NCBI GenBank assembly: GCA_038093975.1 | Contig: JBBPTG010000143.1 | Location: 1 to 63,609 of the forward strand | DNA from: Chalciporus piperatus | Lineage: Eukaryota; Basidiomycota; Agaricomycetes; Boletales; Boletaceae | Direction: 5' to 3' | DNA length: 63,609 nt | In this document: positions 24,282-34,232 of the stretch, one piece after another | How positions within the stretch are numbered: the first letter of the stretch is position 1 | Layout of the letters: every line of letters starts with the position of its first letter | Made by a program: the position numbers and the translations under genes | The notes under the pieces: generated by a model | What the model was told of the DNA's origin: nothing | Databases searched by the model: none | The model's input: the letters and a program-made list of their open reading frames with translations, nothing else

Positions 24282-24352
24282 ACGCCGATGGTGAAGCGGT
24301 TATCATGCTTGCCTTCCAAGCAAGCGGCAGGGGTTCGACTCCCCTTCGGCGT
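24282..24352 (+). tRNA. tRNA-Gly (anticodon UCC)
   Basis: 71-nt cloverleaf, no intron. The acceptor stem ACGCCGA pairs fully with TCGGCGT. The D stem is GTGA/TCAT with an AGCGGTTA loop. The anticodon stem CTTGC/GCAAG encloses CTTCCAA, anticodon TCC at 24315-24317. The T arm is AGGGG-TTCGACT-CCCCT. A T-run at 24354-24360 is a typical RNA polymerase III terminator. A-box-like and B-box-like (GGTTCGACT) promoter elements are internal. Confidence 0.95.
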
Positions 24353-24353
24353 A

Positions 24354-24360
24354 TTTTTTT
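24354..24360 (+). terminator. RNA polymerase III terminator of tRNA-Gly
   Basis: Run of seven T residues starting two bases after the tRNA 3' end. Confidence 0.8.
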
Positions 24361-24602
24361 CACCTTTCTGACTATCAGTAAGATCTCCGCGTAAGAGCGC
24401 ATTTGGAGCTTTCACTCTCCGTATCCCGGGTATGATGCAGGTTGCAGATAGATAATGGATGTCACCAACTACTCGCGAGCGGAACTAGAACGAATGGAAT
24501 GGACCAAAAAAATCGCAAAGTCTCACCCTTTCGTAGTACATCCGCCGGTGATGAAGAGATCAGGAGTGCTAGTGAGCCCCTTTTCAAGCACACCTATTCA
24601 CA

Positions 24603-26300
24603 ATGACCCTCGTCCAAAGCCTCGCCCCTCCTAAGTTGACTGCAGGCCAGTCAGACTCGAAGAAATTGAAACTCCCAGTGGAACTCATCTACCATATCCT
24701 CCGCTTCGTGGACCCGCCCAGTCTCGTTCGTCTTCATACGGTAGGGTTCACTCTCCTCCGAGCCGTGGTCTCGAACCTCAGTTATTCTAATCTACGACAT
24801 GTAAATCCACAGGTATCTAAAACATTCCATGCCATCATTGGTGATCCTAAACTCTGGTAGACCATTTACAAAGCGGCTCCTTTCGCTCGCCCACCTGGTC
24901 CGTTTCCGTGGCAATCGACTCAGCTTTTGCAACGGAATCTTGTCCGCTGCGCGCGCTTGGAAGAGAATTGGACTTCCCATCGTCTGGAAGTCAGAAACGA
25001 GTCTCGGCGTCAGGTTCCCCATGACCCTCGTGTCTCCGGTGCCCTATCCGACGCCTATGATGACCTGTGGGTCGATAACCGATGGGTTATATTCGACGAA
25101 ATGTCGAAGAAGATCATATTGTACGACATCGATACCGACTCGGAGCAGATTTTATGGAATCAAGGCCGGATTACACATTGGTCATTATGCTCAACTGTGT
25201 CTGCCGAAGGACACTTCTTCTATCTGGCAGTGAACATGGAAAATTGGGACCCCAACCCAGTGCATGTACAACCCATTCTTTATCCCCCCCGTAACTCACG
25301 TTCTCTGTTGTAGCAAACTACTCGAATTTCGAATGGATGATGCTTCTGGTCATTTGTCAGAACCCGTTGTCCTCGATGTCCCTTCCTCCAAAAGGATGGA
25401 GAGGGGGTTATCAGTTGTGAAGGAGAGACACCGTTCGTGCAAATCACTATTGCTGGTCAGGGCGATATAGATGACTTATTCTTCGACATGCGAAATCGAG
25501 CTTTCTACAAGCTCCCACAACCTCGACTGGTGCGTGATTGTCCCAGTGCTTGCGGGGAGCTATCGGATCCTACAATCGCTAACACAGGTTGAAGCCCAGC
25601 GCTGACGCCCTGTTGACAAAAACCCATATCATTACTTGGGAGTACTGGAGCCATCCAAGCGTTTGTTGTCCCGGACTTTCCGACCCCGGGAGGCGACGGG
25701 GTCAACAAGCTCCGCCTCACTCACGAGCATGAGACAACACCGTTACCTCCTTCTCGCATTCAGCTCCTCCGAAATTCAATCGTCAACAGCGTCACCGGGT
25801 CGACAACAATAAGGTTCAGGCATGGCACCAATCAGTCTCAATACCTTTGTACTGAACTCACCTTAACCCGACAAGAAACCAACGCCATCCTTTCGATATC
25901 TGTCAATACATACGAAATTTTCAAGAACAAAGGCTCTGAAGACGACCGTCACTGGTGGCATGTATATGGTGTCTGTGACAACGGCTTCGTCCGAGGCTTT
26001 TACGAGGCCAGGGAACGGAGCGACAAGCGGACATTTGCTCTTTACAAGTTCACCGTTGATGCTACTGGGGAGCGATGTGTGGCTGTCGTCAAAGACCCTC
26101 ATCCATCGGAGCTGCTGGGATGTTCTGGGTATGGTAGGATGATAGATATGCTCTGGTTCGATGGCTTTAGAGGGAGGGTTGGCTACGTGACAGTCTCAGT
26201 CCATTTGTTCTTGACTTTGGTTAGTGTTACGAACGCTCAGTTCCTTATCCTAGTCTTTCCTACACTTACTACGTTTCTCTTTCACTTTTGGACTTAGTCG
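24603..26300 (+). pseudogene. F-box family copy F, disrupted
   Basis: Plus-strand member opening MTLVQSLAPPKL with the F-box-like segment LPVELIYHILRFVDPPSLVR. After the intron the exon reads VSKTFHAIIGDPKLW and then hits TAG (24858-24860), where relatives have arginine. Family blocks resume in the same frame (RPPGPFPWQSTQLLQ, DTDSEQILWNQG, EGHFFYLAV). The frame then shifts near 25400-25430 (before the block DLFFDMRNRAFYKL) and again before IQAFVVPD near 25650. The C-terminal half up to LWFDGFRGRVGY is otherwise intact. One stop and two shifts mean no full-length product; decay looks recent because homology is continuous. Confidence 0.75.
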
Positions 26301-27055
26301 CTTTCTCTCCCTTTTCTGTTATCTTATCTTATCAAGATCACATCACGTGACCTGCTGACATCAGCTAGGTCTAGCCTTTTGCTTACGTAACGTGGCTGTG
26401 CGTGGCTGTGCATCTTCCCCACTGTCCATGACTCATACCGAGTCACCATGACTCAGACTCTTATTGACTCATTATGACTCACCGTGACTCATACTGACTC
26501 ACGCTGACTCATCTCGCTTCCTAGTCATATACGCTATTGGCTGTTACTCGCCATGACTCATATCTAGTCATACCTAGTCATATAGTTAAGGTTTACTAGT
26601 CATATAGTTAAGGTTTAGCCACAACATGTACAAACACTGTCAATAGTATATAAACCCGGGTTGACAAGCACTGGCTCTCCAGTCTTGTTCTCCTGGAGTT
26701 TCCTCTTCTTGAACTTCATGGGCCAAGCGCTCCTGCTTGCCTAGTCTGATCCTCAGCTCTAGTTACTGAGTTGATGTGGTTTCGCTAGGGCATGTTGTCT
26801 GATGATAGCGCTAGCTCTTGATTGAGTTGAGTCGTTTCAGTTAGACTCGGACTGTAGTGGGGATGGTTTGAGCGACTCGGGAGTGATATGTCTGTATATT
26901 GTCCCCAAAGTGACAGTAGATAAATAGTAGTTGAGGGCACAGGCTGTAACTAAAAAGGAACATCAGCCTCGTGATCAAACCCAACACCGAGTTCCATGCC
27001 GCTCGTAACGAACCATCTGACGCTTTGTAGCACCTCGGCGTGACTTGGGTCGAGT
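26301..27055. other. intergenic with motif array and TATA-like sequence
   Basis: Contains the TGACTCA array (26429-26560), two copies of TAGTCATATAGTTAAGGTTT (26574-26620) and a TATATAAA box at about 26647. This could be a solo LTR or other promoter-bearing remnant; no paired end was identified. Confidence 0.4.
26429..26560. promoter_or_regulatory. cluster of eight TGACTCA (AP-1/Gcn4-type) sites
   Basis: Exact TGACTCA at 26429, 26449, 26465, 26475, 26485, 26495, 26505 and 26554. Five are spaced exactly 10 bp. The heptamer is the consensus for Gcn4/Cpc1-type bZIP factors. It may be a functional enhancer or just a decamer minisatellite. Confidence 0.45.
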
Positions 27056-28346
27056 TTACACCTTGATGCTCTCTGTGATCAAATGCCATTCCTTCTGGTC
27101 ATCGGCTATCCATCTCGTCACTTTGACGAACTTGTCTGCTTGCGACTTATTTTCCTTGAGGATTTTGGTTGCTGCCTGGACAGCGTCTTGTGCGAGTTCC
27201 ACGAGTGGTATGTCCTGCCTATAGCCTTCGTAATGCGCGAGTTCCGCGAATGGTATGTTCCGCGTATAGCCATCGGCGCGAATTTCGATGGTATCCAGAA
27301 GCGGGAAATCAGCGAACGGTGAAACCAAACCTACGCTGATGTCCTGAGCGGTGATATAATTCAAGTTGGGGAGGAATTTGACCAGTCCTGTCAATCAGTT
27401 TATGATTCACGGTGAATAGAAGACATAGGCAACGGTGGAGCGTACGTTTGATCGGTGCCCAGATGCCTTTCAGGACGCGCACTTGATTACAATTGCCTTT
27501 GACGATAGATCCAACGATCGTACTGCCGTTGTCTTCGGTACATATCACTTCCTCGACGTTCGGACAGCACTTGAGGATCTCATGCGCGCAGGAAGGCAGA
27601 GTTATCTTTCGTATGGAAGGAAATCGTTTGCCTTCGAACCCGGCCTTGATCATGGTAGTCATTTGTGAATGCGCGTGGATGACTGCGGAGAAAGGAATAA
27701 AAGAATATTCATGCCGAATGGAGGGAGCGCGTTACCTTCAATGTTTGTGAGGTTGGGGAGAGACGTGAGACATTGTGCAAACGCTGGGATGATATCAGCG
27801 TGTTGGTAACGCGTCAAGATGACGGACACTGTCCTGGAAGCGGTGTGTGAGTGGGTTACGTTGAGCTGACGCGGTCGTGAACACGAACTGGATCAGTGGC
27901 CACAAGTGCGAGCATTTATTCAGGACGCTGGTAGCCTTCTTCGTGTTTTCTCCGATTGGCCGAAAGAATGTGGTGTTGTGATGATTCTCGGTGACTCCGC
28001 ATACTTCGATCCTCTTCCAAGCCAACGTCAGACAACGCGATCGGAGAAGTCTAGAGGTCTTTGACAGGGCACGGAGGGTAGGCGTGCGGACGAGCTCGTC
28101 TGACAGTACCGCAGGAGGGTCGCGATGCGGACCATGCAACACATGGACCTTGGTCAGAGTAGGCAAATGGGAAAGAACTTCGCGTAGGATGTCGTCTGGA
28201 ATACGCTCCAAGCTTGGTCCGACATCGAAGGGTATAATCTTGTGTTGACCATCGACGTGTGTGCTCGGACGACTCGTACTAGAGATGGGCTGCGCTTCAG
28301 TGTTGGTCGTAGCAGCCACCTTGGCCCGTTTGGAGGCGCGAGGCAT
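27056..28346 (-). CDS. F-box protein of a second, unrelated family
   Basis: Start chosen at 28346 (MPRASKRAKVAATTN), a basic N-terminus; an upstream in-frame ATG at 28436 is possible. The F-box is LERIPDDILREVLSHLP, near residue 45. Exon 1 runs to about 27892 (LWPLIQFV). Exon 2 gives VSVILTRYQHADIIPAFAQC, exon 3 starts before MTTMIKAGFEGKRFPSI and includes PNVEEVICTEDN and VRVLKGIWAP, and the last exon starts at FLPNLNYITAQD and ends ITESIKV. All four join in frame. The layout (F-box, then leucine-rich comparison strands) is common in basidiomycete SCF adaptors. A short internal repeat is present near 27185-27280. Substrate unknown. Confidence 0.75.
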
Positions 28347-29081
28347 GTTCCACCACCGTAGAACGACTGACTGTCTTCTGATCACGAAGGTCTCGTAACT
28401 GGTTTGAACTTTTAAATTTGGGAGACTTTGACCCACATGACTTCAGTGTTCAACAAACAAACAGCAATTTTCAAATGGTACCTGTACCTTGTCTCGTCGG
28501 CCTCAATGTGGCCCTTGAAGCTTGAAGCTTGAAGCTTGACAGTTGCCCAGGACAGCAGGAACAGCTCCGAGTCGGTGTCTCACGGTGTTAGAGAACGATA
28601 GCTATTCCGAGCCCCTGAGGCCATATGTGTGGTCCCGCGTCCGCTTTGTCATCGCTTTGTTGTCATGGGGCACGAACGGTTGGCGGGCGGCGCTGAGTCA
28701 GCGTGCCCCATGGGGCACGGTGGCTGTGCGCCCGCCTCGTCGGGCGTTGGAGGCGGATTTGGGAGGCGGGAGGCAGCGGCGAGCGACGGATTGGGTCGTG
28801 ATGACGTCGGCGGGATGGACGGGACGTGTGGGAGGTGCCTGGGCACATAAGCGAGCCAGGATGAGGGGAAGGGGACGACGCGAGCGCTCGACTTTAGCGA
28901 GCGTGCCCCATGACTGGATTTAGTGTTGCCGCAAGCTAAGGTGCCTTGAAGGTAAGCTCACCGTGATGCGAGTATGGGTACCGAAAAAGGCAACATGGAC
29001 TACCTTAAGGTTGCTCAAGCGCACCTTAAGCTACCTTGAAGGCTTCCATCCCACGCACCGTATCCAGCGCCGTTGTGATTC
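28347..29081. other. GC-rich intergenic stretch
   Basis: Bases 28620-28920 are GC-rich, open in several frames on both strands, and carry a perfect TGCCCCATGGGGCA palindrome plus further TGCCCCATG or its complement nearby. No protein family recognised in any frame. Confidence 0.45.
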
Positions 29082-29083
29082 TA

Positions 29084-29735
29084 CATCAGCAACACTGCAA
29101 AAAGTCTGAAGTTACTGGAATGACTGGATCAGTTAAACCAGTACGCCAGTTGCTCAGTTGCCCAGTCATCCAGTCAGCCAGTCATTTCAGTAATCTCATT
29201 GGTTCATTAGCCCAGTCACTTCAGTAGACTCAGTAGCTCAGTAGCCCAGTGTTCCAGTCATCCAGTTATCTCAGTAGCCTAGTAGCCCAGTTTCCCAGTC
29301 ATGTAGTCATCTCAGCAGCCTAGTAGCCCAGTGCCCTAGTTATCCAGCAATCCAGTTGTCTCATTACTCCAGCCATCCAGTATTCCAGTATTCCAGTAAT
29401 CTAGTCACTCAGTGGTCCAGTAATCCAGTAGTCTCAGTAATCCAGTCACTCAGTGATCCAGTAATCTAGTCACTCCAGTCACTCCAGTCACACAAGTGAC
29501 ACCAGTAACCCAGTCACCAGTCACTCCCAGTCACCTCAGTAACCCAGTAATCCAGTCACCCAGTCACCTCAGTAATCCAGTCACCCAGTAATCCAGTCAC
29601 CTCAGTAATCCAGTCACCTCAGTAATCCAGTCACCCAGTCACCTCAGTAATCCAGTCACCTCAGTAATCCAGTCACCCAGTAATCCAGTCACCCAGTCCC
29701 AATTACTAGTTCACTATATCTTATGATTAATTCAC
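29084..29735 (+). repeat. CAGTNA-type minisatellite, block A
   Basis: Degenerate tandem repeat built on CAGTCA, CAGTAA and CCAGT words, with a regular sub-array of CAGTCACCTCAGTAATC near 29540-29700. Inverted partner at about 33710-34232. Open frames inside are just translations of the repeat. Confidence 0.85.
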
Positions 29736-29892
29736 ACCTTATGACAGTTCAGAAAATGCGAAATATATTATGTCTAACTATTACATGTATTGTAGTACAA
29801 TAGTTACTAGTTAATGAAGTGCCATGCAACACGAGCAGCTATGTACGAGGTGAGTAGGTGTGTTAGTCAACAAATAAACACGAACCTTTGAA

Positions 29893-31199
29893 GCCAGCGG
29901 GGCTGTTGAGCCCGCGCCGGCCATGTGTGTGAAAACTAAACGAACTCAGCCGATGCCTAAGAGAGGCGGAAACGACTATATTCACCTAAACGAACTAGGT
30001 ACAACTCAAATAAGTAAAGGAACTAAGTAAAGAGAGTAAATACTCACCTCAGCCGATGCCTAAGAGAGGCGGAAACGACTGAGGCGCTCTGGAAGTGAGA
30101 CGAGGAGTTTAAGTAAATGGGTGGAGATGTGCTCGGAACGATCCGACGTGATTCCGGTCCGGAATGACCGATTCCGGGTGCAAAGGATCAAGGAATGTCA
30201 AGGACTTGACATGGATAAGAATAGAAAGGGTGAATGGTTAACAGAGATGTCACGAAAGGGAATAGACAAGTGAATGACATATAGGAGAACATACGGACAA
30301 AAGGATCTGCTCCACCAACCGAGACGTTTCCGTGCTGCCTCACATCGGAAACGCCTGACAAACACCTGACTGCATCCGAAAGGTCCGGAATGATAGCTAT
30401 CCGGGAGCGAGCGAGCTGACAAGCACCACGAATTACATTGGCCAACGCATGGCTGTCGAGCATTGGCATGGACATTATGGGGGGGGAGACAACCCGAGCG
30501 GCCGTCGTTGAAGTGAGTGGATGAGGTGATGGGTGAGGAAACACGAACCTCGTGATGCCGGCGGGGCTGCTGAGCCCACGCCGGCCGTTTTTTTACGATC
30601 GAGTTTGAGGGAGCGAGGTGGTGGGGGGGAGACAGCCCGAGCGGCTCTGTACGAGGTGAGAGAGGATGGTGGTGGGTGAGGAAAAACACACCATGTGCTG
30701 CCGGCGGGGCTGTTGAGCCCACGCCGGCCATCGAGTTCGAGGTCGAGGTTGTTTGAGGGTTTGGAGGTGGTGGTGGTTCGTACAGCCCGAGCGGCTCTGT
30801 ACGAGATGAGAGGTGGTGGTGGTGGGTGAGGAAGAACACACCGTGTGCTGCCGGCGGGGCTGTTGAGCCCTCGCCGGCCGCGTTTTCGCGTTTTCGTCGT
30901 TTTCGTGTCGAGAGTGGTGTGATAGGTGGTAGTGGGCCGAGCAGTGCAAGCGGCTGTTTGCGGGGTGAGCGGGTGGCTTATCACTCACCTCGTGAAGCCG
31001 GCGGGGCTGTTGAGCCCACGCCGGCCGCGTTTTCGCATTTTCGTTGTTTTCGTGTCGAGAGTGAGGTGGCAGGTGGCAGCAGGCTGTTTGCAAGGTGAGC
31101 GGATGTGGTGGTGAGCGAGTTTTCACTCACCTGGCGATGCCGGCGGGGCTTTTGAGCACTCGCCGGCCGTTTTGCTGTTGTTGAGGTGTGGTGTAGTGG
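29893..31199 (+). repeat. GC-hairpin tandem units, left arm (six hairpins)
   Basis: Units of roughly 130-150 bp. Each has a hairpin with 5' arm GCCGGCGGGGCT, loop GTTG and 3' arm AGCCC-A-CGCCGGC, at about 29893, 30557, 30700, 30849, 30997 and 31139. Many units also hold a second small hairpin (ACAGCC-CGAGC-GGCTCTGT). Units are separated by GGTGGTGGTGGGTGAGG-like sequence. The first two hairpins are split by a foreign insert (about 29926-30475). Confidence 0.8.
29926..30475. other. insert within the left GC arm, absent from the right arm
   Basis: About 550 bases without GC-unit structure, missing from the corresponding place in the inverted arm (near 33485). Contains a 33-bp direct repeat (29945-29977 and 30048-30080, beginning CTCAGCCGATGCC). 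Origin unknown. Confidence 0.5.
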
Positions 31200-32880
31200 T
31201 GCATCAGCAACACTGCAAAAAGTCTGAAGTTACTGGAATGACTGGATCAGTTAAATCAGTAGTCCAGTGGCCCAGTAACAAGTAGTTTCAGTAGTTTCAG
31301 TAGTTTCAGTAACCTAGTCACCCAGTCATCAAGTAGTTGCAGTAGTCTTAGTAACCCAGTGGCCTAGTGGCCCAGTCATCCAGTCATTTCAGTAGCTTCA
31401 GTAGCTCAGTCATTCAGTCATCCAGTAGTCTCAGTAGTCTCAGTCATCCAGCAGCCCAGTCATCCAGTCATCCAGTCATTTCAGTAGTGCCAGTAGCTCA
31501 GTCATCCAGTCATCCAGTCATTTCAGTGGTCTCATTAGTCCAGTGGCCAAGTGTTCCAGTTATCCAGTAGTTCCAGTAACCCAGCAGCCCAGTCATCAAG
31601 TCATCCAGTTACTTCAGTAGTCTCAGTAGCCCAGTCATTCAGTCATTCAGTCATCCAGTAGTTCCAGTAACCCAGCATCGCAGTCATCCAGTCATCCAGT
31701 AGTTCCAGTAACCCAGCAGCCCAGTCATCCAATCATCCAGTCACTTCAGTAGTCTCAGTAGCTCAGTAGCCCAGTGTTCCAGTCATCCAGACATCTCAGT
31801 AGCCTAGTAGCTCAGTTTCCCAGTCATGTAGTCATCTCAGCAGCCTAGTAGCCCAGTGCCCTAGTCATCCAGCAATCCAGTTGTCTCATTACTCCAGCCA
31901 TCCAGTATTACAGTATTCCAGTAATCTAGTCACTCAGTGGTCCAGTAATCCAGTCACACAAGTCACACAAGTCACACAAGTCACACAAGTCACACAAGTC
32001 ACACAAGTCACTCCAGTAATCCAGTCACCTCAGTAATCCAGTCACTCCAGTAATTCAGTCACCCTGTGGTCCAGTAAACCAATCACTTCAGTCACACCAG
32101 TCATACCAGTTATCCAGTTACCCAGCCCTCAGCTCACCCAATCACTCCAGTACTACTCAGTCATCTAATAGAGTCATTCTAATTAGTGACATTTTATAAT
32201 CATTCATAGGATGGATTATAGCTAAAGTCCACAAAAATGTGTACTAAAAGTGTAGTTAACAATGTGGGAAAGGGTATTAGGATTGAGTGTAGTGAAGTGT
32301 ACAAAAAAGCGTAGTAAAAGTGTAGTTACAAGTGTGGGAAAGTATAGCTAGATTGAGTGTAGCAAAAGTGTACAAAAAAGCGTAGTAAAAGTGTAGTGAA
32401 ATGTGTGGGAAAGTGTGTAGTGATAGAGTGTAGCTAAAGTGGACAAAAAAGCGTACTAAAAGTGTAGTTACAAGTGTAGTGATTGAGTGTAGCAAAGTGT
32501 AACAAAAAAGCGTAGTAAAACTTGAATCAAATGTGTAGGAAAGTGTAGCTAGATTGAGTGTAGCAAAAGTGTACAAAAAAGCGTAGTAAATGTGTAATTA
32601 CAAGTGTGGGAAAGTGTATTAGGTTAGAGTGTAGCAAAGTGTACAAAAAGCGCAGTAAGTGTGTAGTTAAAAGTGTAGCAAAGTATGTGGAGATCAAACC
32701 TATTGAAAGTGTACAAAAAAGCATACACAAGTGTACAAAAAATATGGTAGCTATCTAGTGTAGGAGATCCTAATAAAGTGTAGCCACATTTCCCTAATGC
32801 TCGGACTTGACACAAAATCCGCGCGAAAAAGTCACGTGACCATGTTGAATTTGCCGTGCCACCTCTTCGACTCTCTCTCA
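31200..32880 (+). repeat. block B: CAGTNA minisatellite plus AT-rich ~70-bp array
   Basis: Opens with the shared end CATCAGCAACACTGC (31202), carries a CAGTNA minisatellite to about 32150, then a ~70-bp array (about 32225-32780) with the word TGTACAAAAAAGCGTAGTAA, and ends CTCTCTCTCA at 32880. Block boundaries read TG...CA. Confidence 0.8.
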
Positions 32881-33520
32881 CCACTACACCACACCTCAAC
32901 AACAACAAAACGGCCGGCGAGGGCTCAAAAGCCCCGCCGGCATCGCCAGGTGAGTGAAAACTCGCTCACCACCATATCCGCTCACCTCGCAAACAGCCTG
33001 CTGCCACCTACCACCTCACTCTCGACACGAAAACGACGAAAACGCGAAAACGCGGCCGGCGTGGGCTCAACAGCCCCACCGGCTTCACGAGGTGAGTGAT
33101 AAGCCACCTGCCGCAAACAGCCGCTTGCACTGCTCGGCCCACTACCACCTACCACACCACTCTCGACACGAAAACGACGAAAACGCGAAAACGCGGCCGG
33201 CGTGGGCTCAACAGCCCCGCCGGCTTCACGAGGTGAGTGAGAACTCGCTCACCACCACATCCGCTCACCCCGCAAACAGCCGCTCGCACTGCGCGGCCCA
33301 CTACCACCTACCACACCACTCCCGACACGAAAACGACGAAAACGCGAAAACGCGGCCGGCGTGGGCTCAACAGCCCCGCCGGCTTCATGAGGTGAGTGAT
33401 AAGCCACCTGCTCACCCCACAAACAGCTGCTCGCACTGCTCGGCCCGCTACCACCACTTCTCACCACCTCAAGCTCAAACAACGAAGCCGGCGCGGGCTC
33501 AACAGCCCCGCTGGCTTCAA
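32881..33520 (-). repeat. GC-hairpin tandem units, right arm (five hairpins, inverted)
   Basis: Reverse-complement relatives of the left-arm units, with hairpins near 32922, 33052, 33193, 33352 and 33486. The central flank CCACTACACCACACCTCAAC mirrors the left arm's end, so the two arms form a palindrome with B in the middle. Confidence 0.8.
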
Positions 33521-33539
33521 AGGTTCGTGTTTATTTGTT

Positions 33540-34232
33540 GACTAACACACCTACTCACCTCGTACATAGCTGCTCGTGTTGCATGGCACTTCATTAACTT
33601 GTAACTATTGTACCACAATACATGTAATAGTTAGACATAATATATTTCGCATTTTCTGAACTGTCATAAGGTGTGAATTAATCATAAGATATAGTGAACT
33701 AGTAATTGGGACTGGGTGACTGGATTACTGGGTGACTGGATTACTGAGGTGACTGGGTGACTGGATTACTGGGTTACTGAGGTGACTGGGAGTGACTGGT
33801 GACTGGGTTACTGGTGTCACTTGTGTGACTGGAGTGACTGGAGTGACTAGATTACTGGATCACTGAGTGACTGGATTACTGAGACTACTGGATTACTGGA
33901 CCACTGAGTGACTAGATTACTGGAATACTGGAATACTGAATGGCTGGAGTAATGAGACAACTGGATTGCTGGATAACTAGGGCACTGGGCTACTAGGCTG
34001 CTGAGATGACTACATGACTGGGACACTGGGCTACTAGGCTACTGAGATAACTGGATGACTGGAACACTGGGCTACTGAGCTACTGAGTCTACTGAAGTGA
34101 CTGGGCTAATGAACCAATGAGATTACTGAAATGACTGGCTGACTGGATGACTGGGCAACTGAGCAACTGGCGTACTGGTTTAACTGATCCAGTCATTCCA
34201 GTAACTTCAGACTTTTTGCAGTGTTGCTGATG
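33540..34232 (-). repeat. block A' (inverted copy of A)
   Basis: AT-rich segment followed by the CAGTNA minisatellite in reverse orientation, ending GTTGCTGATG. Over its last few hundred bases it differs from A by only a few substitutions by eye. It is shorter than A, mostly in the CACCTCAGTAATC sub-array. Confidence 0.85.

Noticed and set aside
26640..26840. Solo LTR downstream of the TGACTCA array
   Set aside because: A TATA box and LTR-like leader are present, but neither TG...CA ends nor a target duplication could be fixed.
28700..28730. TGCCCCATGGGGCA palindrome as a regulatory operator
   Set aside because: A short palindrome in a GC-rich stretch is expected by chance often enough, and no associated promoter was seen.
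28543..28923. 126-aa GC-rich frame on the plus strand as a gene
   Set aside because: Several overlapping frames are open on both strands because of base composition; no motif or splice partner.
29084..32150. Regular short CAGTNA words as a possible CRISPR array or telomeric repeat
   Set aside because: The host is eukaryotic, there are no uniform repeat-spacer lengths, and the word does not match fungal telomere TTAGGG. It is a degenerate minisatellite.
30198..33541. Long open frames rich in RPAWAQQPRR and HHHLSP (30198-30839, 30475-30984, 32954-33541) as genes
   Set aside because: They are translations of the GC-hairpin tandem units in several frames and both orientations. No start, splice or family support.
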